64,000 bases of DNA from CAZJYI01 sp964550025 (GTDB lineage: Bacteria > Verrucomicrobiota > Kiritimatiellia > UBA8416 > CAYOBW01), in NCBI GenBank assembly GCA_964550025.1, contig CAZJYI010000023.1, positions 34,377 through 98,376 of the forward strand. The letters run 5' to 3'. The notes under the pieces were generated by a model. The model saw only the letters and a list, made by a program, of their open reading frames with translations, ran no database searches and was not told where the DNA came from. Positions 34,960-45,422 of the stretch are shown here, one piece after another; within the stretch, counting starts at the first letter, position 1; every line of letters starts with the position of its first letter. Position numbers and translations under genes: made by a program.

Positions 34960-36479
<1,520 letters not shown>

Positions 36480-36483
36480 TGGG

Positions 36484-36912
36484 CTAGTCCAGGGGATTCC
36501 AGACCCGGTCGAAACCGAAGTCGGTGAAATCCTTCACATTCGCAGTGGCGAACTCGGTGACTCCGTGGTGTCGTAGCGTGAGCGCAAGCCTGGCATCGAC
36601 GATCCGGCGTCTGGCAAAGGAGACCTCTCCGGCATGCTGCCACACATCATCCATGACCGGAGCATTCTCGACCAGGCGCCAGCGGGGATGGCGGCGATAG
36701 GACAGGCACACGGACACTGCATCAGCAGCCGTGAGGGGAGATGAAACAACCGCTGGATTCCGAAGCAAGATGTAGAGCTCAACCAGCACCAGCTCGCAGA
36801 TGACAACGTCGTCCCTCTCGGCACCGTCAGCCAGGAAACCGTACGCCGCGGTCTGTTCCGGGCAGTCAGCGTTCTGCGCGTACAGGAGGATATTCGTGTC
36901 CACAGACAGCAC
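36484..36912 (-). CDS. vapC: PIN-domain toxin (VapC), second module
   Basis: This is a 142-residue predicted ribonuclease with PIN acidic positions D5 (VDTNILLYA), E in ELVLVELYILL, D in RRIVDARLALTL and D in NVKDFTDFG. GTG start at 36912, four bases after the antitoxin stop. The C-terminus ends in FDRVWNPLD, common in this VapC subgroup. The sulfatase gene follows closely on the same strand. Confidence 0.9.
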   Translation of the reverse strand: MLSVDTNILLYAQNADCPEQTAAYGFLADGAERDDVVICELVLVELYILLRNPAVVSSPLTAADAVSVCLSYRRHPRWRLVENAPVMDDVWQHAGEVSFARRRIVDARLALTLRHHGVTEFATANVKDFTDFGFDRVWNPLD

Positions 36913-36915
36913 GGT

Positions 36916-37161
36916 CTACACGCCTTCTCGATCTTCGTTGGCCAGCAGCCGCCACTGGTCAAGTGGCGCCTTGAATGCGCCGAGGTGATGCGGTTCGGGA
37001 GGCGACCACGGCTGGGGTCCTTTCTGGAGAGGCGGGTAAACCCTCGTGATGTACTCCACGCCTCGCCGCACGACTTCCGCGAGTGACATCTCCCGATCAC
37101 GTGCCACTCGCTTTGCCTCGCGGTAAAGCCTGTCAGGAAGCTGTACTTGCGTCTTAATCAT
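36916..37161 (-). CDS. Ribbon-helix-helix antitoxin, second module
   Basis: This is an 81-residue protein. The N-terminal ribbon-helix-helix is complete (KTQVQLPDRLYREAKRVAR, then SLAEVVRRGVEYI). The C-terminal half is Pro/Trp-rich (PPLQKGPQPWSPPEP) and would wrap the PIN toxin encoded directly downstream. The ATG overlaps the operator palindrome. It probably represses its own promoter. Confidence 0.88.
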   Translation of the reverse strand: MIKTQVQLPDRLYREAKRVARDREMSLAEVVRRGVEYITRVYPPLQKGPQPWSPPEPHHLGAFKAPLDQWRLLANEDREGV

Positions 37162-37196
37162 GATGGTATATTGCCATCATTGCATTGTGATGTCAA
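37160..37196 (-). promoter_or_regulatory. Promoter and palindromic operator of the second VapC module
   Basis: ATGATGG-N7-CCATCAT (37160-37180) is a perfect seven-base-arm palindrome that includes the antitoxin start codon. TTGACA lies on the minus strand at 37196-37191, with an AT-rich -10 (AATATA) about 18 bases further, inside the palindrome. A dimeric repressor bound here would block both the promoter and the start. The transcript would begin at or very near the ATG. Confidence 0.6.
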
Positions 37197-37377
37197 TGGT
37201 CCTTTCGCGCGACTGCAACCCGGCAGAAGAGGAGTCATTCCCGACTCCTCTCGAGTCCCGAACACCGACGTTGCGGACGTTGGGAACAAGATCCGATGGC
37301 AGCAAAGTCCTAAATCCAGGCTCAAGCCCGGCCCCGCAGAGTATCAGAACCAGACTCGGCCCAGGGCCCCCTGGACA

Positions 37378-38583
37378 TCACCTGTGTATCTTCAGTCCCT
37401 CGATATCCTCCAGTGGCGAGAAGTCCTTAATCGGTACACGGAAGGCGCGTAGTTCTCGCAACGGCAGTCCTGCCAACGGACCGACATCATGGATACGCTC
37501 ACAGTTACCGATGAGGAGGACCTCCAGAGGCATGCCTTTCAAGGGAGAAAGATCGGAGACTAGCGAACTCGTGAGGTTCGGGTACTCGAGGGGCATCCCC
37601 CTTAGGGGAGTGAGGTCCTTCACATTCCGCTGCCACTGCAAGTTCAACTGTTTGAATCTGTTTCTCTGAGAGGACCTTCTTCTTTGCCTCGATCACAAGT
37701 TCGTCGTACGTCTTGTTTCTGGCACTGAGACCGGCCCGCCCCAACAGTTCGGCGAGGGCCTTGGTAGCGGCGGCCTCGATGGCGGCCTTCTTCCGTGCAG
37801 TCACGGCATCCATGCGCCGTTCCACGCACGCTTCTATCCTCTTGACCAAAAGCCCCCCCAAGTCAGATCCGGATTGGCCAAGGAAGTCCCTGGCCTTGTC
37901 CTCCGCCTTGCCCCCGTATGCCAGCAGCCCCCGCATGATGCAGCGCTCGGGTGTCTTCTCCCTGCCCAGCCGGCGGAACTGTTCCTGGACGCTGAGATCG
38001 GCGAGGTCGAAGTCACGTGCAACCGCGCCTGCTTCCTGGCCGCCGGCGCGGTGTGGTCTCGCTCGGCCTGGCGCGCGGCCTTCGCCGACGGGCGGCGCAG
38101 CAGCATGGATCGGCCGGAAGACGGCGCGGCCGCCGTGGCCGGTTTGCCGCCCTCCAGCAGGTCCCCGAGCGAGTCCCCCCTGACGTAGGTCATCGCGAGG
38201 AAGTAGACGCCGCTGTCCTCCCCGGCCTCGTACGCCCTGACAATGTGCGGATGCTCGAGCCGCGCCGCCATGCGCACTTCCTGCAGGAAGCGCTGCACGG
38301 CTTCTTCGTCCATTGTCACGTTCGACGGCAGGATCTTCAGCGCCACGTCGCGGTCCATCGAAAGCTGGCGGGCCAGGTACACTTCGCCCATGCCGCCCTT
38401 GCCGAGCAGCCGTTCGACCTTGAAACCACCGACCGTGGTTCCAGGGCCAACGCGCTTCCGCGGCACAATCAGTGACGCGCCGCATTCCGGGCAGGCAACT
38501 TCAGATCCGGCACTGTCGCCGTCAATCTCCAGCGACGCGTTGCAGTCCGAACAGTTGAACGATATCAGCACGATCCCCTCCAC
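37378..38583 (-). pseudogene. Decayed serine/threonine kinase with leucine-rich-repeat tail
   Basis: Three reading frames hold successive parts of one gene. Frame one (38583 to about 38040) has a zinc ribbon (CSDCNASLE...CPECGASL) and a kinase N-lobe: glycine loop LGKGGMGEVYLA, Lys in VALKIL, a helix with RFLQEVRMAARLEHPHIV and the hinge MTYVRGDSL. The catalytic HRD loop, DFG and C-lobe are absent. Frame two (about 38040 to 37640) continues with a helical domain (DLADLSVQEQFRRL ... AEDKARDFLGQ). Frame three (37647-37378) encodes leucine-rich repeats with the L-x-x-L-x-G-M-P-L pattern. At least one deletion and two frameshifts have occurred. The original was a kinase-LRR sensor of the kind common in PVC genomes. 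Confidence 0.78.
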
Positions 38584-38694
38584 TCATCTCCGCGGGACCA
38601 GGCTTGTCCTCAGCCCGCGGCGCACGCCCCTGATATTGCCCGAATCCCGTGCATCGTGACCAGAGAAAAAGGCGGTGTGCGCTGTGGCGCCCGC

Positions 38695-41600
38695 TCAATC
38701 CTCACTCACACGGAAGTAGAGCTTGGGTTCGGTGGCGGGGTCGGGGTCGGCTCCGGGAGGGATCGCGATGCTGGTTGCGCCGCCGCCTGCCGGCACGCCG
38801 CTGGTGACGGATATCCAGGAATGGAGGTTGCTGCTGGCCATGATCGTGTAGGTCTTGCCCGCCAGCGAAAGCCAACGCAGTGTGACTTCCCTGTCGAGCG
38901 CGTGCACCAGGCCCGAGAGGCGCAGCGGGGGGGGCGCGTACTGGAAAACCACGGTGAGCCGCGCGGGCGTGCCCCCGTTCTTGTCGACTGCGTCCGCCGT
39001 TCGATCGCCGGTGCCCGTGATGATGAACGCCGTCGCATTGCCGCGATGCCAACCCGGCCGGCGGACAATCTCCTGCAGCAGGGGCGCAAGGTCCGGCGTC
39101 TGCTGCGCGGGGCCCGATTCGCCGATCGTGTTCCAGGGCGGCGGCTGCCAGGACACGGTCGCGGTCGTGACGGCACGCGTGCTGATGTTGGAGGTGCCGG
39201 CAGAAAAGGGCTCGGCATCGTCCGCGGCCTGGCCGCGGAACAGCAGGTCGCAGGCCCCGGTCTGCACCTCGTCCGCGGTGAACTGGATGCCGGCCTGCGT
39301 GATCTCCCACCCCCGCGGGATGTTCAGCCCGGTGAAACGGATCCCGATCGTCTGGTCGCCCGCGTCCGGTTCCGTTTCGTCGTGCACGATGTCCAGGTCG
39401 CCGCTGGTCAGGTTGATCGTGCCTCCGGGTGATTCCTCCGCGTCGTCGCTACCGACGTCTACGGACGTTGCCATGCTGATCGGCGTGCCCGGCACGTCGT
39501 AGGTCACCGTGAGGCGGGCGGGCGAGCCCCCGCTCTTCTCGAACGAGTCGGCCGTGCGGTCACCGGTGCCGGTCAGGACAAACGCGACGGCGTTGCTGTT
39601 CATCCACCCGCGGCGATCGACGACCTCCTGCAGCAGGGTGGCCAGGTTCGGCGTCCGCTGTGCGGGCCCCGCCTCGCCGATGGTCTCCCAGGCGTCGGGC
39701 GACCAGGCGACCGACGCCACCGTCAGCGCTCGCGATGTGATGTTGGAAGGGGCCGCCGAGAAGGTGTGCGCATCGTCGGCCGCTTCGGCCTGAATGGTCA
39801 ACGCCGATGCGTTGGTTTGCACTTCCTCGGCGGTGAACTGAACGCGCGCGTCGACGATGTAGGCGCCGTGAGGGATGTCGAGCGTGCCGAACCGCAGGCC
39901 GATCGCCTGGTCGCCCGCGTCCGGTTCCGATTCATCGTGCACCATGTCGAGATCACCGCTCGTGATGTTCATTGAGCCGGTGGGCGACTCCTCCGCGTCG
40001 TCACTCCCCGCGCCAATCCGCCGGGTCAGCGTCACGCGGTGCGCCGGGTTGGTGATGACCTGGAGAAGCGGCGGTGTGTTGGTGCTGGCGGCATAGTCCA
40101 GGCTGCCCCCGTACTCCGCGGTAATCGCGTTCGTCCCGTATGGCAGCGTGCCGGTCGTCAACTGCGCCACGCCGTTGACGAGGGCGTCACTGCCCAGCAC
40201 GGTTTGGCCGTCCTTTGTGAATACGACCGTGCCCGTGGCGCCCGAAGCGGTGACCCCGTTGGTTTGCACGGTGGCCGTGAGGGTGAGCACACTGCCGAGC
40301 AGGGCAGGATTGGCGGACGAGGTGAGTAGGGTGGTTGTTTCCTCTTGCCGGCCCAGGGTCGTGAACGGCGTCGAAGACGGCGCCCAGTCGTCACCACGGC
40401 CATTGGAGGCGTAGTAGCGGTAGTAGTAGGTCGTCCCCGGCGTCAGACCGGACACGTCCGCACTCAGCGGGCCCTCGCCCGGTGCCCCCAGGTCCTGCGA
40501 TTCAGCCCAGTTACCCTTTGTGGTTCCCCCGTTCGACGGCCCGTAATACACGGTGACCTGCGTCGCGGCGTCCCCGCCGTTGGAAACCAGGTTCCCGTTG
40601 AGTCGGGCGCTGGTCTCGTCGACATTCTCGGCCCCGCCCGCGTTGGTGATCTCGGGCAGGATGTAGCTGGTGAACTCGTAGTAGTAGCACGTAGCCCAGC
40701 TCGGTCGGTCCGCTGCCAGTGAACCGATCACGTTCCCGTCCGGGGTGATGGAACGGCAGCCGCCGACGTCTCTCAGTTCTCCGTCGCTGATGTCGCCGCT
40801 TCCGGAGGACGGCGTGATGGCATGGTTCTGCCAGGTGCTGCCGTTGTCGTAGCTGACCAGCGCCACGAGTCGCTTGCGCCACTGGTTCTCGGGATAGCGT
40901 CCCACGGCGAACAGCGGGCCGGTCGGGTCGTCCGGGTCCGAAGCGAACGACCCGTCACCATGCTGCGAATGGAGTTTCGGATTGCCCCACCGGTTGCCCC
41001 AGTCGGAGTAGCTGTCGATCTCCCGCACGCCGGTGGAGGCGTTGAAGCGCATGTAGTGCTGGCGCTCCGGGCTGACGCCGCGGGCCGTGTACATGAAATG
41101 CACCTTGCCGTTCTTGACGTGCATGTTGCCCAGCCAGGTGTTGAGGTCGACCTCGTCGGCCAGGTTGATCATCGTGGACGGGCCGCCCGAGTCGCAGGAG
41201 GTGGGGATGGAAAGCACGGTGCCGTCCATCTTGCGCCAGGTGTCCCCGCCGTTGGTCGACTTGACATACCGGATGGTCTGGTAGGGATTGCTGTCGCTGT
41301 CGGCGGTGGTCATGGCGTAATGGATCACGCCGTTCTCGTCGACAAACAGATGCGGGTACGAGGGCCCCGCCGAGCCTCCGCTGGTGTAGACGTGTTTGTT
41401 CTTCTGGAGGCTGCCCGACTTGTTGAAGACCAGGAAACGCCCCCACTGGGTCGCGTGGTAGAGCAGTCCGCGCGACCGATCGTAGAAGGAGGCGAACTTC
41501 CCCGCACTCCCGGCCGCCGTGGTGGTCTTGTTGATGGCGGGCGACGAGAAACTGCCCGACGTGAACTTCAGGAAACGCGTGCCCTTGCTGTCGGTGGTCG

Positions 41601-41916
41601 GGAAGATCATGTAGAGGTTGTTGTTCTCGTCCGTCTCGAGCGTCGGCGGACTGACGCCGTAGTCCTCCTCGTAAACCGTTGTGAAGGTCCGTCCCCCGTC
41701 GGTGCTGCGGTTCAGCCAGAAGTGCGGGTTGTCCCGGTCGCCGCGCGTGGCGAAGATCCCATGGGCGTTCTGAACGACCTTCTGGTTGTGGCTCTGGAAG
41801 GGCACCTTGCGGCCGGGTATGGCGGCGACCTCGATCGTGGCCACCTGTCCCACAACCTGGCCACACACCGCGGAGACCCAGATGGCCGTCACTGCCCATG
41901 GGCACAGTACTTTCAC
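38695..41916 (-). CDS. Giant secreted BNR-4 / Fn3 / Ig-like / DNRLRE-like repeat protein
   Basis: About 1073 residues from a GTG at 41916, preceded by GGGAGGAA; the frame extends to 42090 but lacks a signal there. A signal peptide (VKVLCPWAVTAIWVSAVCGQ) is followed by a BNR-4 propeller (about 40-430; STDGGRTF, STNGGDTW, SYDNGSTW). A fibronectin type III domain (about 440-530), an Ig-like Big_3_5 domain (about 535-640) and two about 175-residue copies of a module beginning GSDDAEES-x-x-G follow. The C-terminal module (TLRWLSLAGKTYTI ... YFRVSED) recurs in the 51987-54776 protein. BNR-4 proteins include polysaccharide-active enzymes; no catalytic residues could be fixed. It forms a pair with the LamG protein 29 bp upstream. 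Confidence 0.82.
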   Translation of the reverse strand: MKVLCPWAVTAIWVSAVCGQVVGQVATIEVAAIPGRKVPFQSHNQKVVQNAHGIFATRGDRDNPHFWLNRSTDGGRTFTTVYEEDYGVSPPTLETDENNNLYMIFPTTDSKGTRFLKFTSGSFSSPAINKTTTAAGSAGKFASFYDRSRGLLYHATQWGRFLVFNKSGSLQKNKHVYTSGGSAGPSYPHLFVDENGVIHYAMTTADSDSNPYQTIRYVKSTNGGDTWRKMDGTVLSIPTSCDSGGPSTMINLADEVDLNTWLGNMHVKNGKVHFMYTARGVSPERQHYMRFNASTGVREIDSYSDWGNRWGNPKLHSQHGDGSFASDPDDPTGPLFAVGRYPENQWRKRLVALVSYDNGSTWQNHAITPSSGSGDISDGELRDVGGCRSITPDGNVIGSLAADRPSWATCYYYEFTSYILPEITNAGGAENVDETSARLNGNLVSNGGDAATQVTVYYGPSNGGTTKGNWAESQDLGAPGEGPLSADVSGLTPGTTYYYRYYASNGRGDDWAPSSTPFTTLGRQEETTTLLTSSANPALLGSVLTLTATVQTNGVTASGATGTVVFTKDGQTVLGSDALVNGVAQLTTGTLPYGTNAITAEYGGSLDYAASTNTPPLLQVITNPAHRVTLTRRIGAGSDDAEESPTGSMNITSGDLDMVHDESEPDAGDQAIGLRFGTLDIPHGAYIVDARVQFTAEEVQTNASALTIQAEAADDAHTFSAAPSNITSRALTVASVAWSPDAWETIGEAGPAQRTPNLATLLQEVVDRRGWMNSNAVAFVLTGTGDRTADSFEKSGGSPARLTVTYDVPGTPISMATSVDVGSDDAEESPGGTINLTSGDLDIVHDETEPDAGDQTIGIRFTGLNIPRGWEITQAGIQFTADEVQTGACDLLFRGQAADDAEPFSAGTSNISTRAVTTATVSWQPPPWNTIGESGPAQQTPDLAPLLQEIVRRPGWHRGNATAFIITGTGDRTADAVDKNGGTPARLTVVFQYAPPPLRLSGLVHALDREVTLRWLSLAGKTYTIMASSNLHSWISVTSGVPAGGGATSIAIPPGADPDPATEPKLYFRVSED

Positions 41917-41945
41917 CTTGTTCCTCCCGGCATCATGGCAACATC

Positions 41946-44375
41946 TCACCTCAACAGCAACAGTGTTCCCCGCGGCTGCGGTGCGGTCGCCACGCCCGAG
42001 CCGCCTGCGCCCAGGCGGAGCGCATACCGCCCGCCGCCGAGGTCCTGCAATTCGCCGAGGCCGCCGGCGAGCTCGCCGGTCCAGCACCACCAGGTCAGCC
42101 CCCGAAGGGCCGCGGACGCTTCATCATCGCCCGCATCGTGCAGGCCGAAGAGCGTTTCGGCCTCGGCAGGGTTGTACTGCAGCCCCGCGCCGTCGTGTCG
42201 CCCCAACTCGTAGAGTGCCCGGGCCTCGCCCTCGCCATACACGCGCGCGGAGATGGCCACATCGTCAAGCAAGCCGTCGTAGAACCACTGGCTCCCGCCG
42301 CTGTCCACGTTGCGGCCGACGGCGAGGCTGTCGATGTCGTTGACCGACGCGAACCACGCTTCGCTGCCGGCAACGTCCGTTTCGCCGTCCACGTAGATGA
42401 TCACGTTCGAGGATGCGTCGCAGGTTGCCGTGACCAGGTGCCAGAGACCGTCATCCACGCTGCGCAGCGTCACGACGCCCCGGTCGCCCCCGTCGGTCCC
42501 GGCCTCGCGGTAGTCGAGATGGGCCCTGCCGTCGTTGTCGACGAAGAAGCGCAGTTCGCTCGATCTGTCGCTTGTGTCCGAGGCGGACAGGATTGTGGCC
42601 ACGCCGACCGAGGCCCCGGGGTTCCGGAGCCACGCCGAGACGGTCCCGGCGGACAGCCCGTCAACGTCCGGCGCAAGGTTGGAGGCATCCACGGCCGAGA
42701 CGTGTCGCAGAACCCGGCCGCGAAGCTGTGCCACGGGCCCACGCTGTGGGTCGGTCACCACGATCTGTCCGTTGGTTCCGCCAACGCCGGACGATCCACG
42801 GAAGCCGCCGACATCCAGGCCCGGACCGTCCTCCGCGCTGTCGAACGCGTAGTGCAGAACGAGACTGTTGGTCACGTTGACGTTGTTCGCGAGGGCGGCG
42901 ACCTCGCCGGTCGTCAATGCGCGCTGGTAGACGCGCACGTCGTCGACCAGGCCGTCGAGAAACCACTGCCCGCCGCCCGGGGTGCTGTCCTTGTTGCGGC
43001 CGATGGACACGTGGTCGATGTCACTCACGAGGGCGATGAGCGGCTCTTCGCCGGCGGTGCGCAGGATGCCGTCTACGTACAGAAATGCCCCGTTGGTCGC
43101 ATTGACGGTCAGGGCGGCGTGATGCCAGTTCCCGTCGTTCACCGCGTTGGTCCACAGGATCTGCCCGACTTCGCCGGTAGGATCGGCTCCCTCCTCGCGC
43201 ACGTCGAACCGCAACAGGCCGCCCTCCACGAACAGCCGTGCCTCGCTGGACCCATCGCCTCGGTCGGACGCCGCCAGGATCACGCCGGCCCCCGACTGGG
43301 CGGTCTTGAACCAGGCTGCCACGGTGTTGTTGGTCGCGTATTCCAGGGCCAGGGCGTATGCTGAGATGTCAACGTGGTCGGAATGGGAATTGTTGGGCCC
43401 GCCCCGCAACTCGAGCACGGAGTCCCGGGCGGGGTCGGTCGCCGAGTCGTCGACAACGAGCGGCGCGCCAACTGGCAGCCCGTGCGCATTGTAGCCCGAG
43501 CTGTCCCGGCCTGCTCCAGTCGTCGGGTCGTCGAATGTCCAACATGCCAGGAGCGTGTCCCCGATCCTGTACTTGCCGAGAAGGTAATCCTCGACCGCCA
43601 CCCGCTCGCCGTCGTCCAGTGCCCTGTCGTAGATGATCACCTCCGCGATATCGCCGTGGAAGTGGCATTCCGCCCTCTGTGCGGCTCCGACCCGGATGTT
43701 GCCGTTGACGGGGTTGGCCAGCGTCTGCGGCCAGGACTCACCCGGCTTTCCGTCATACCAGCACTCCGTCAGCTTGTTCGTGGCCGCCGCGCCCGCCATT
43801 CGCATCGTGAGAACGTGGAACCGACCGTTGTCGAAGATGCCGTTGCCGCCCGAAGTGAACGCATCGTCGTTCTGCACGCCCCGGCCGGCGCAGCCGGCCA
43901 GGGAGGCGTCTGGCTGGAGCACGCCGCCCTTGACGCCGTAGAGGCAGAACAGCCCGTTTCCATAGCCGGGATCGCCCGACGCCACGACAGGTTTGAAAAG
44001 GGAACCCCCGGTCGGCCAGTTGCGCGGATCCGTCCGGGCGACGGCAAAAACCGTGAGATCGTCCGCGTCCGTCGGCCCCCACGGGATCTCGAAGTACCGC
44101 GCATCAGCCGCGTGGTTGAACCGCACCGCGGCGTGTCCGGCGATCGCGTTCGACACGTAGGTCCCGCTGGATACCGTCCCGCCCGGCAGACCGTTGAGCC
44201 CGTTCCCCGATGCGTCGGGCCAGGACGGCACCTCCGCACCCTCCGCGATGGGCGGTATCCGGTCGGCGTCCAGCCAGACCCTCAACCCCGCAATGTCCAG
44301 AGGCGCGGCGCGGAGAACGCCGGCACACACCGCGACGATCAACGGGAGAAGAAGGGCAGCATGGGCGTCTTTCAT
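41946..44375 (-). CDS. Secreted protein with three LamG/concanavalin-like domains
   Basis: This is an 809-residue protein with a signal peptide (1-23, ending VLRAA). Three beta-jelly-roll LamG-type domains follow: residues about 27-270 (LRVWLDADRIP ... FHGDIAEVIIYDRAL), about 280-500 (WHHAALTVNATNGAFLYVDG ... FLDGLVDDVRVYQRAL) and about 510-720 (WHLVTATCDASSNVIIYVDG ... FYDGLLDDVAIS). The D-G-x-x-D-D/E-V-x-I-x-x-R motif closing each domain is diagnostic. GAGGA precedes the ATG. It is likely a carbohydrate-binding or adhesive surface protein, co-transcribed with the BNR-4 protein gene. Confidence 0.85.
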   Translation of the reverse strand: MKDAHAALLLPLIVAVCAGVLRAAPLDIAGLRVWLDADRIPPIAEGAEVPSWPDASGNGLNGLPGGTVSSGTYVSNAIAGHAAVRFNHAADARYFEIPWGPTDADDLTVFAVARTDPRNWPTGGSLFKPVVASGDPGYGNGLFCLYGVKGGVLQPDASLAGCAGRGVQNDDAFTSGGNGIFDNGRFHVLTMRMAGAAATNKLTECWYDGKPGESWPQTLANPVNGNIRVGAAQRAECHFHGDIAEVIIYDRALDDGERVAVEDYLLGKYRIGDTLLACWTFDDPTTGAGRDSSGYNAHGLPVGAPLVVDDSATDPARDSVLELRGGPNNSHSDHVDISAYALALEYATNNTVAAWFKTAQSGAGVILAASDRGDGSSEARLFVEGGLLRFDVREEGADPTGEVGQILWTNAVNDGNWHHAALTVNATNGAFLYVDGILRTAGEEPLIALVSDIDHVSIGRNKDSTPGGGQWFLDGLVDDVRVYQRALTTGEVAALANNVNVTNSLVLHYAFDSAEDGPGLDVGGFRGSSGVGGTNGQIVVTDPQRGPVAQLRGRVLRHVSAVDASNLAPDVDGLSAGTVSAWLRNPGASVGVATILSASDTSDRSSELRFFVDNDGRAHLDYREAGTDGGDRGVVTLRSVDDGLWHLVTATCDASSNVIIYVDGETDVAGSEAWFASVNDIDSLAVGRNVDSGGSQWFYDGLLDDVAISARVYGEGEARALYELGRHDGAGLQYNPAEAETLFGLHDAGDDEASAALRGLTWWCWTGELAGGLGELQDLGGGRYALRLGAGGSGVATAPQPRGTLLLLR

Positions 44376-44555
44376 GCGATCCTCGCTGATACCAGTTCAG
44401 CCGGCGCCTCCACGGGGAGTCCACGCCAGGAAACCCCCATTCTACCACGCAGGTTGAGGCGACTCCAGTCGCATGTCACGCAGTCACACATCTGTCAGGA
44501 CTGGTTCTTTTGCGACATAGAGTGACTATTCTGCCTGTGCGGGGGGGGGTGTGGA

Positions 44556-44703
44556 GCAAACTACTTCGAGAACTTTGCCGCAAACTGCACCGGGAGACTA
44601 TTCCGTGAACCTTGCCGTGAACTCATTCGAGTCAGTTCACGGCGAAGTTGACGATGTAGTTGGCGGGGATGTAGTTCACGGCAAAGATCACGGGGTAGTT
44701 GGC
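44556..44703. repeat. Long imperfect hairpin, arms of about 68-70 bases
   Basis: The left arm (44556-44623) and the complement of the right arm (44634-44703) align throughout, for example GCAAACTAC/GCCAACTAC, CTTTGCCG in both and GCCGTGAACT in both, with a ten-base loop. Within each arm an about 30-bp unit built around TTGCCG(T/C)GAACT repeats. It is too long for a normal terminator and has no T-run. Confidence 0.75.
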
Positions 44704-44914
44704 TCGCCCATCCGCGATCAACCCCACACTTACTCTGTCGAGCAGGTGCTGTTCCGACTCCTTGGGCATCCGCACGCGCTTCTTCATGCACAGAGTGAAA
44801 AAAGATCCTCGCGCAGATGTTCAGCAATATCCTTTATCTCGTTGACTCTTCGCCAGTTGCGCACACAGCCGCATCAGTCATGCACAGCTGTCCTATGGTT
44901 TCTTCCTTTGGTTT

Positions 44915-45040
44915 TTCGCGGGCACGGTCGGGGTGTAACCCGACGACCCTCCATGTGCCGAATAGCGCCGTTTCTGCACACTTGAGGGACGGTTTCCGCG
45001 CCGTCCGTCCCCCTGTCGGTGCCAAAGGGAAAGAGCACAG
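44915..45040 (-). repeat. Dispersed repeat, copy B
   Basis: Read on the minus strand it contains AGGGGGACGGACGGCG, then CACATGGAGGGTCGTC, CGGGTTACACCCCGACCGTG and AACCAAAGGAAG, in the same order as copy A inside the activase gene. Here it is intergenic, which is presumably its normal location. Confidence 0.7.
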
Positions 45041-45177
45041 CTACCGCATGTTCAAGAAGGTCGAAGGTCTGACGCCGTGTGCCTGCCGGTTGCGACACCG
45101 GGGAAGGCAGCCCCGTATGGCCCGGATTCCGGCGGGTGCATGGTTACGACGCTGGCGGTGGGGAGGGAGAAACCGCA

Positions 45178-45278
45178 GAATGATGAACACTGAATGCTGA
45201 AGTGCGAAACCTGTCTCCGTGCGTGCCCTTCCCCTCTCACTTCGACATTGAGTATTCAGGATTCAGTATTCGACATTT
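45178..45278. repeat. Inverted repeat of the GAATGTCGAATATTGAA type, copy 1
   Basis: AATGATGAACACTGAATGCT near 45178 pairs with CACTTCGACATTGAGTATTC near 45238. The right side is a stack of short degenerate units (ATTCAGGATTCAGTATTCGACATT). The same element occurs at 62556-62687. Confidence 0.7.
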
Positions 45279-45422
45279 CCCCTCCCCAAGACCGAACATC
45301 TGCCGAAACTGCCCTCAGGGGTGAGCCCGGCCCAAACCGCCACGCTCCAAAACACCCACTCCGCGGAATCCTCGGCTACCACAACCGTTGGCAACGAAAC
45401 GGAAAAATGCGACCATGTCCCC

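Larger units (their letters stand above)
44376..45422. other. 1-kb gene-free region rich in repeats
   Basis: This interval holds a long hairpin (44556-44703), a copy of the dispersed repeat also found in the activase gene (44915-45040) and an inverted repeat (45178-45278). A 51-codon frame on the minus strand (44787-44632: MKKRVRMPKESEQ..., ending NYIVNFAVN) is open but has no ribosome-binding site, and half of it is hairpin sequence; I do not call it a gene. A run of nine G lies at 44541-44549. Confidence 0.6.

Noticed and set aside
40822..42213. 463-codon plus-strand frame opposite the BNR-4 protein
   Set aside because: Antisense shadow; its translation is low-complexity Val/Arg/Gly.
44632..44787. 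51-codon minus-strand ORF beginning MKKRVRMPKESEQ
   Set aside because: No ribosome-binding site, and its second half is one arm of the long hairpin, so the periodic peptide is explained by the repeat.
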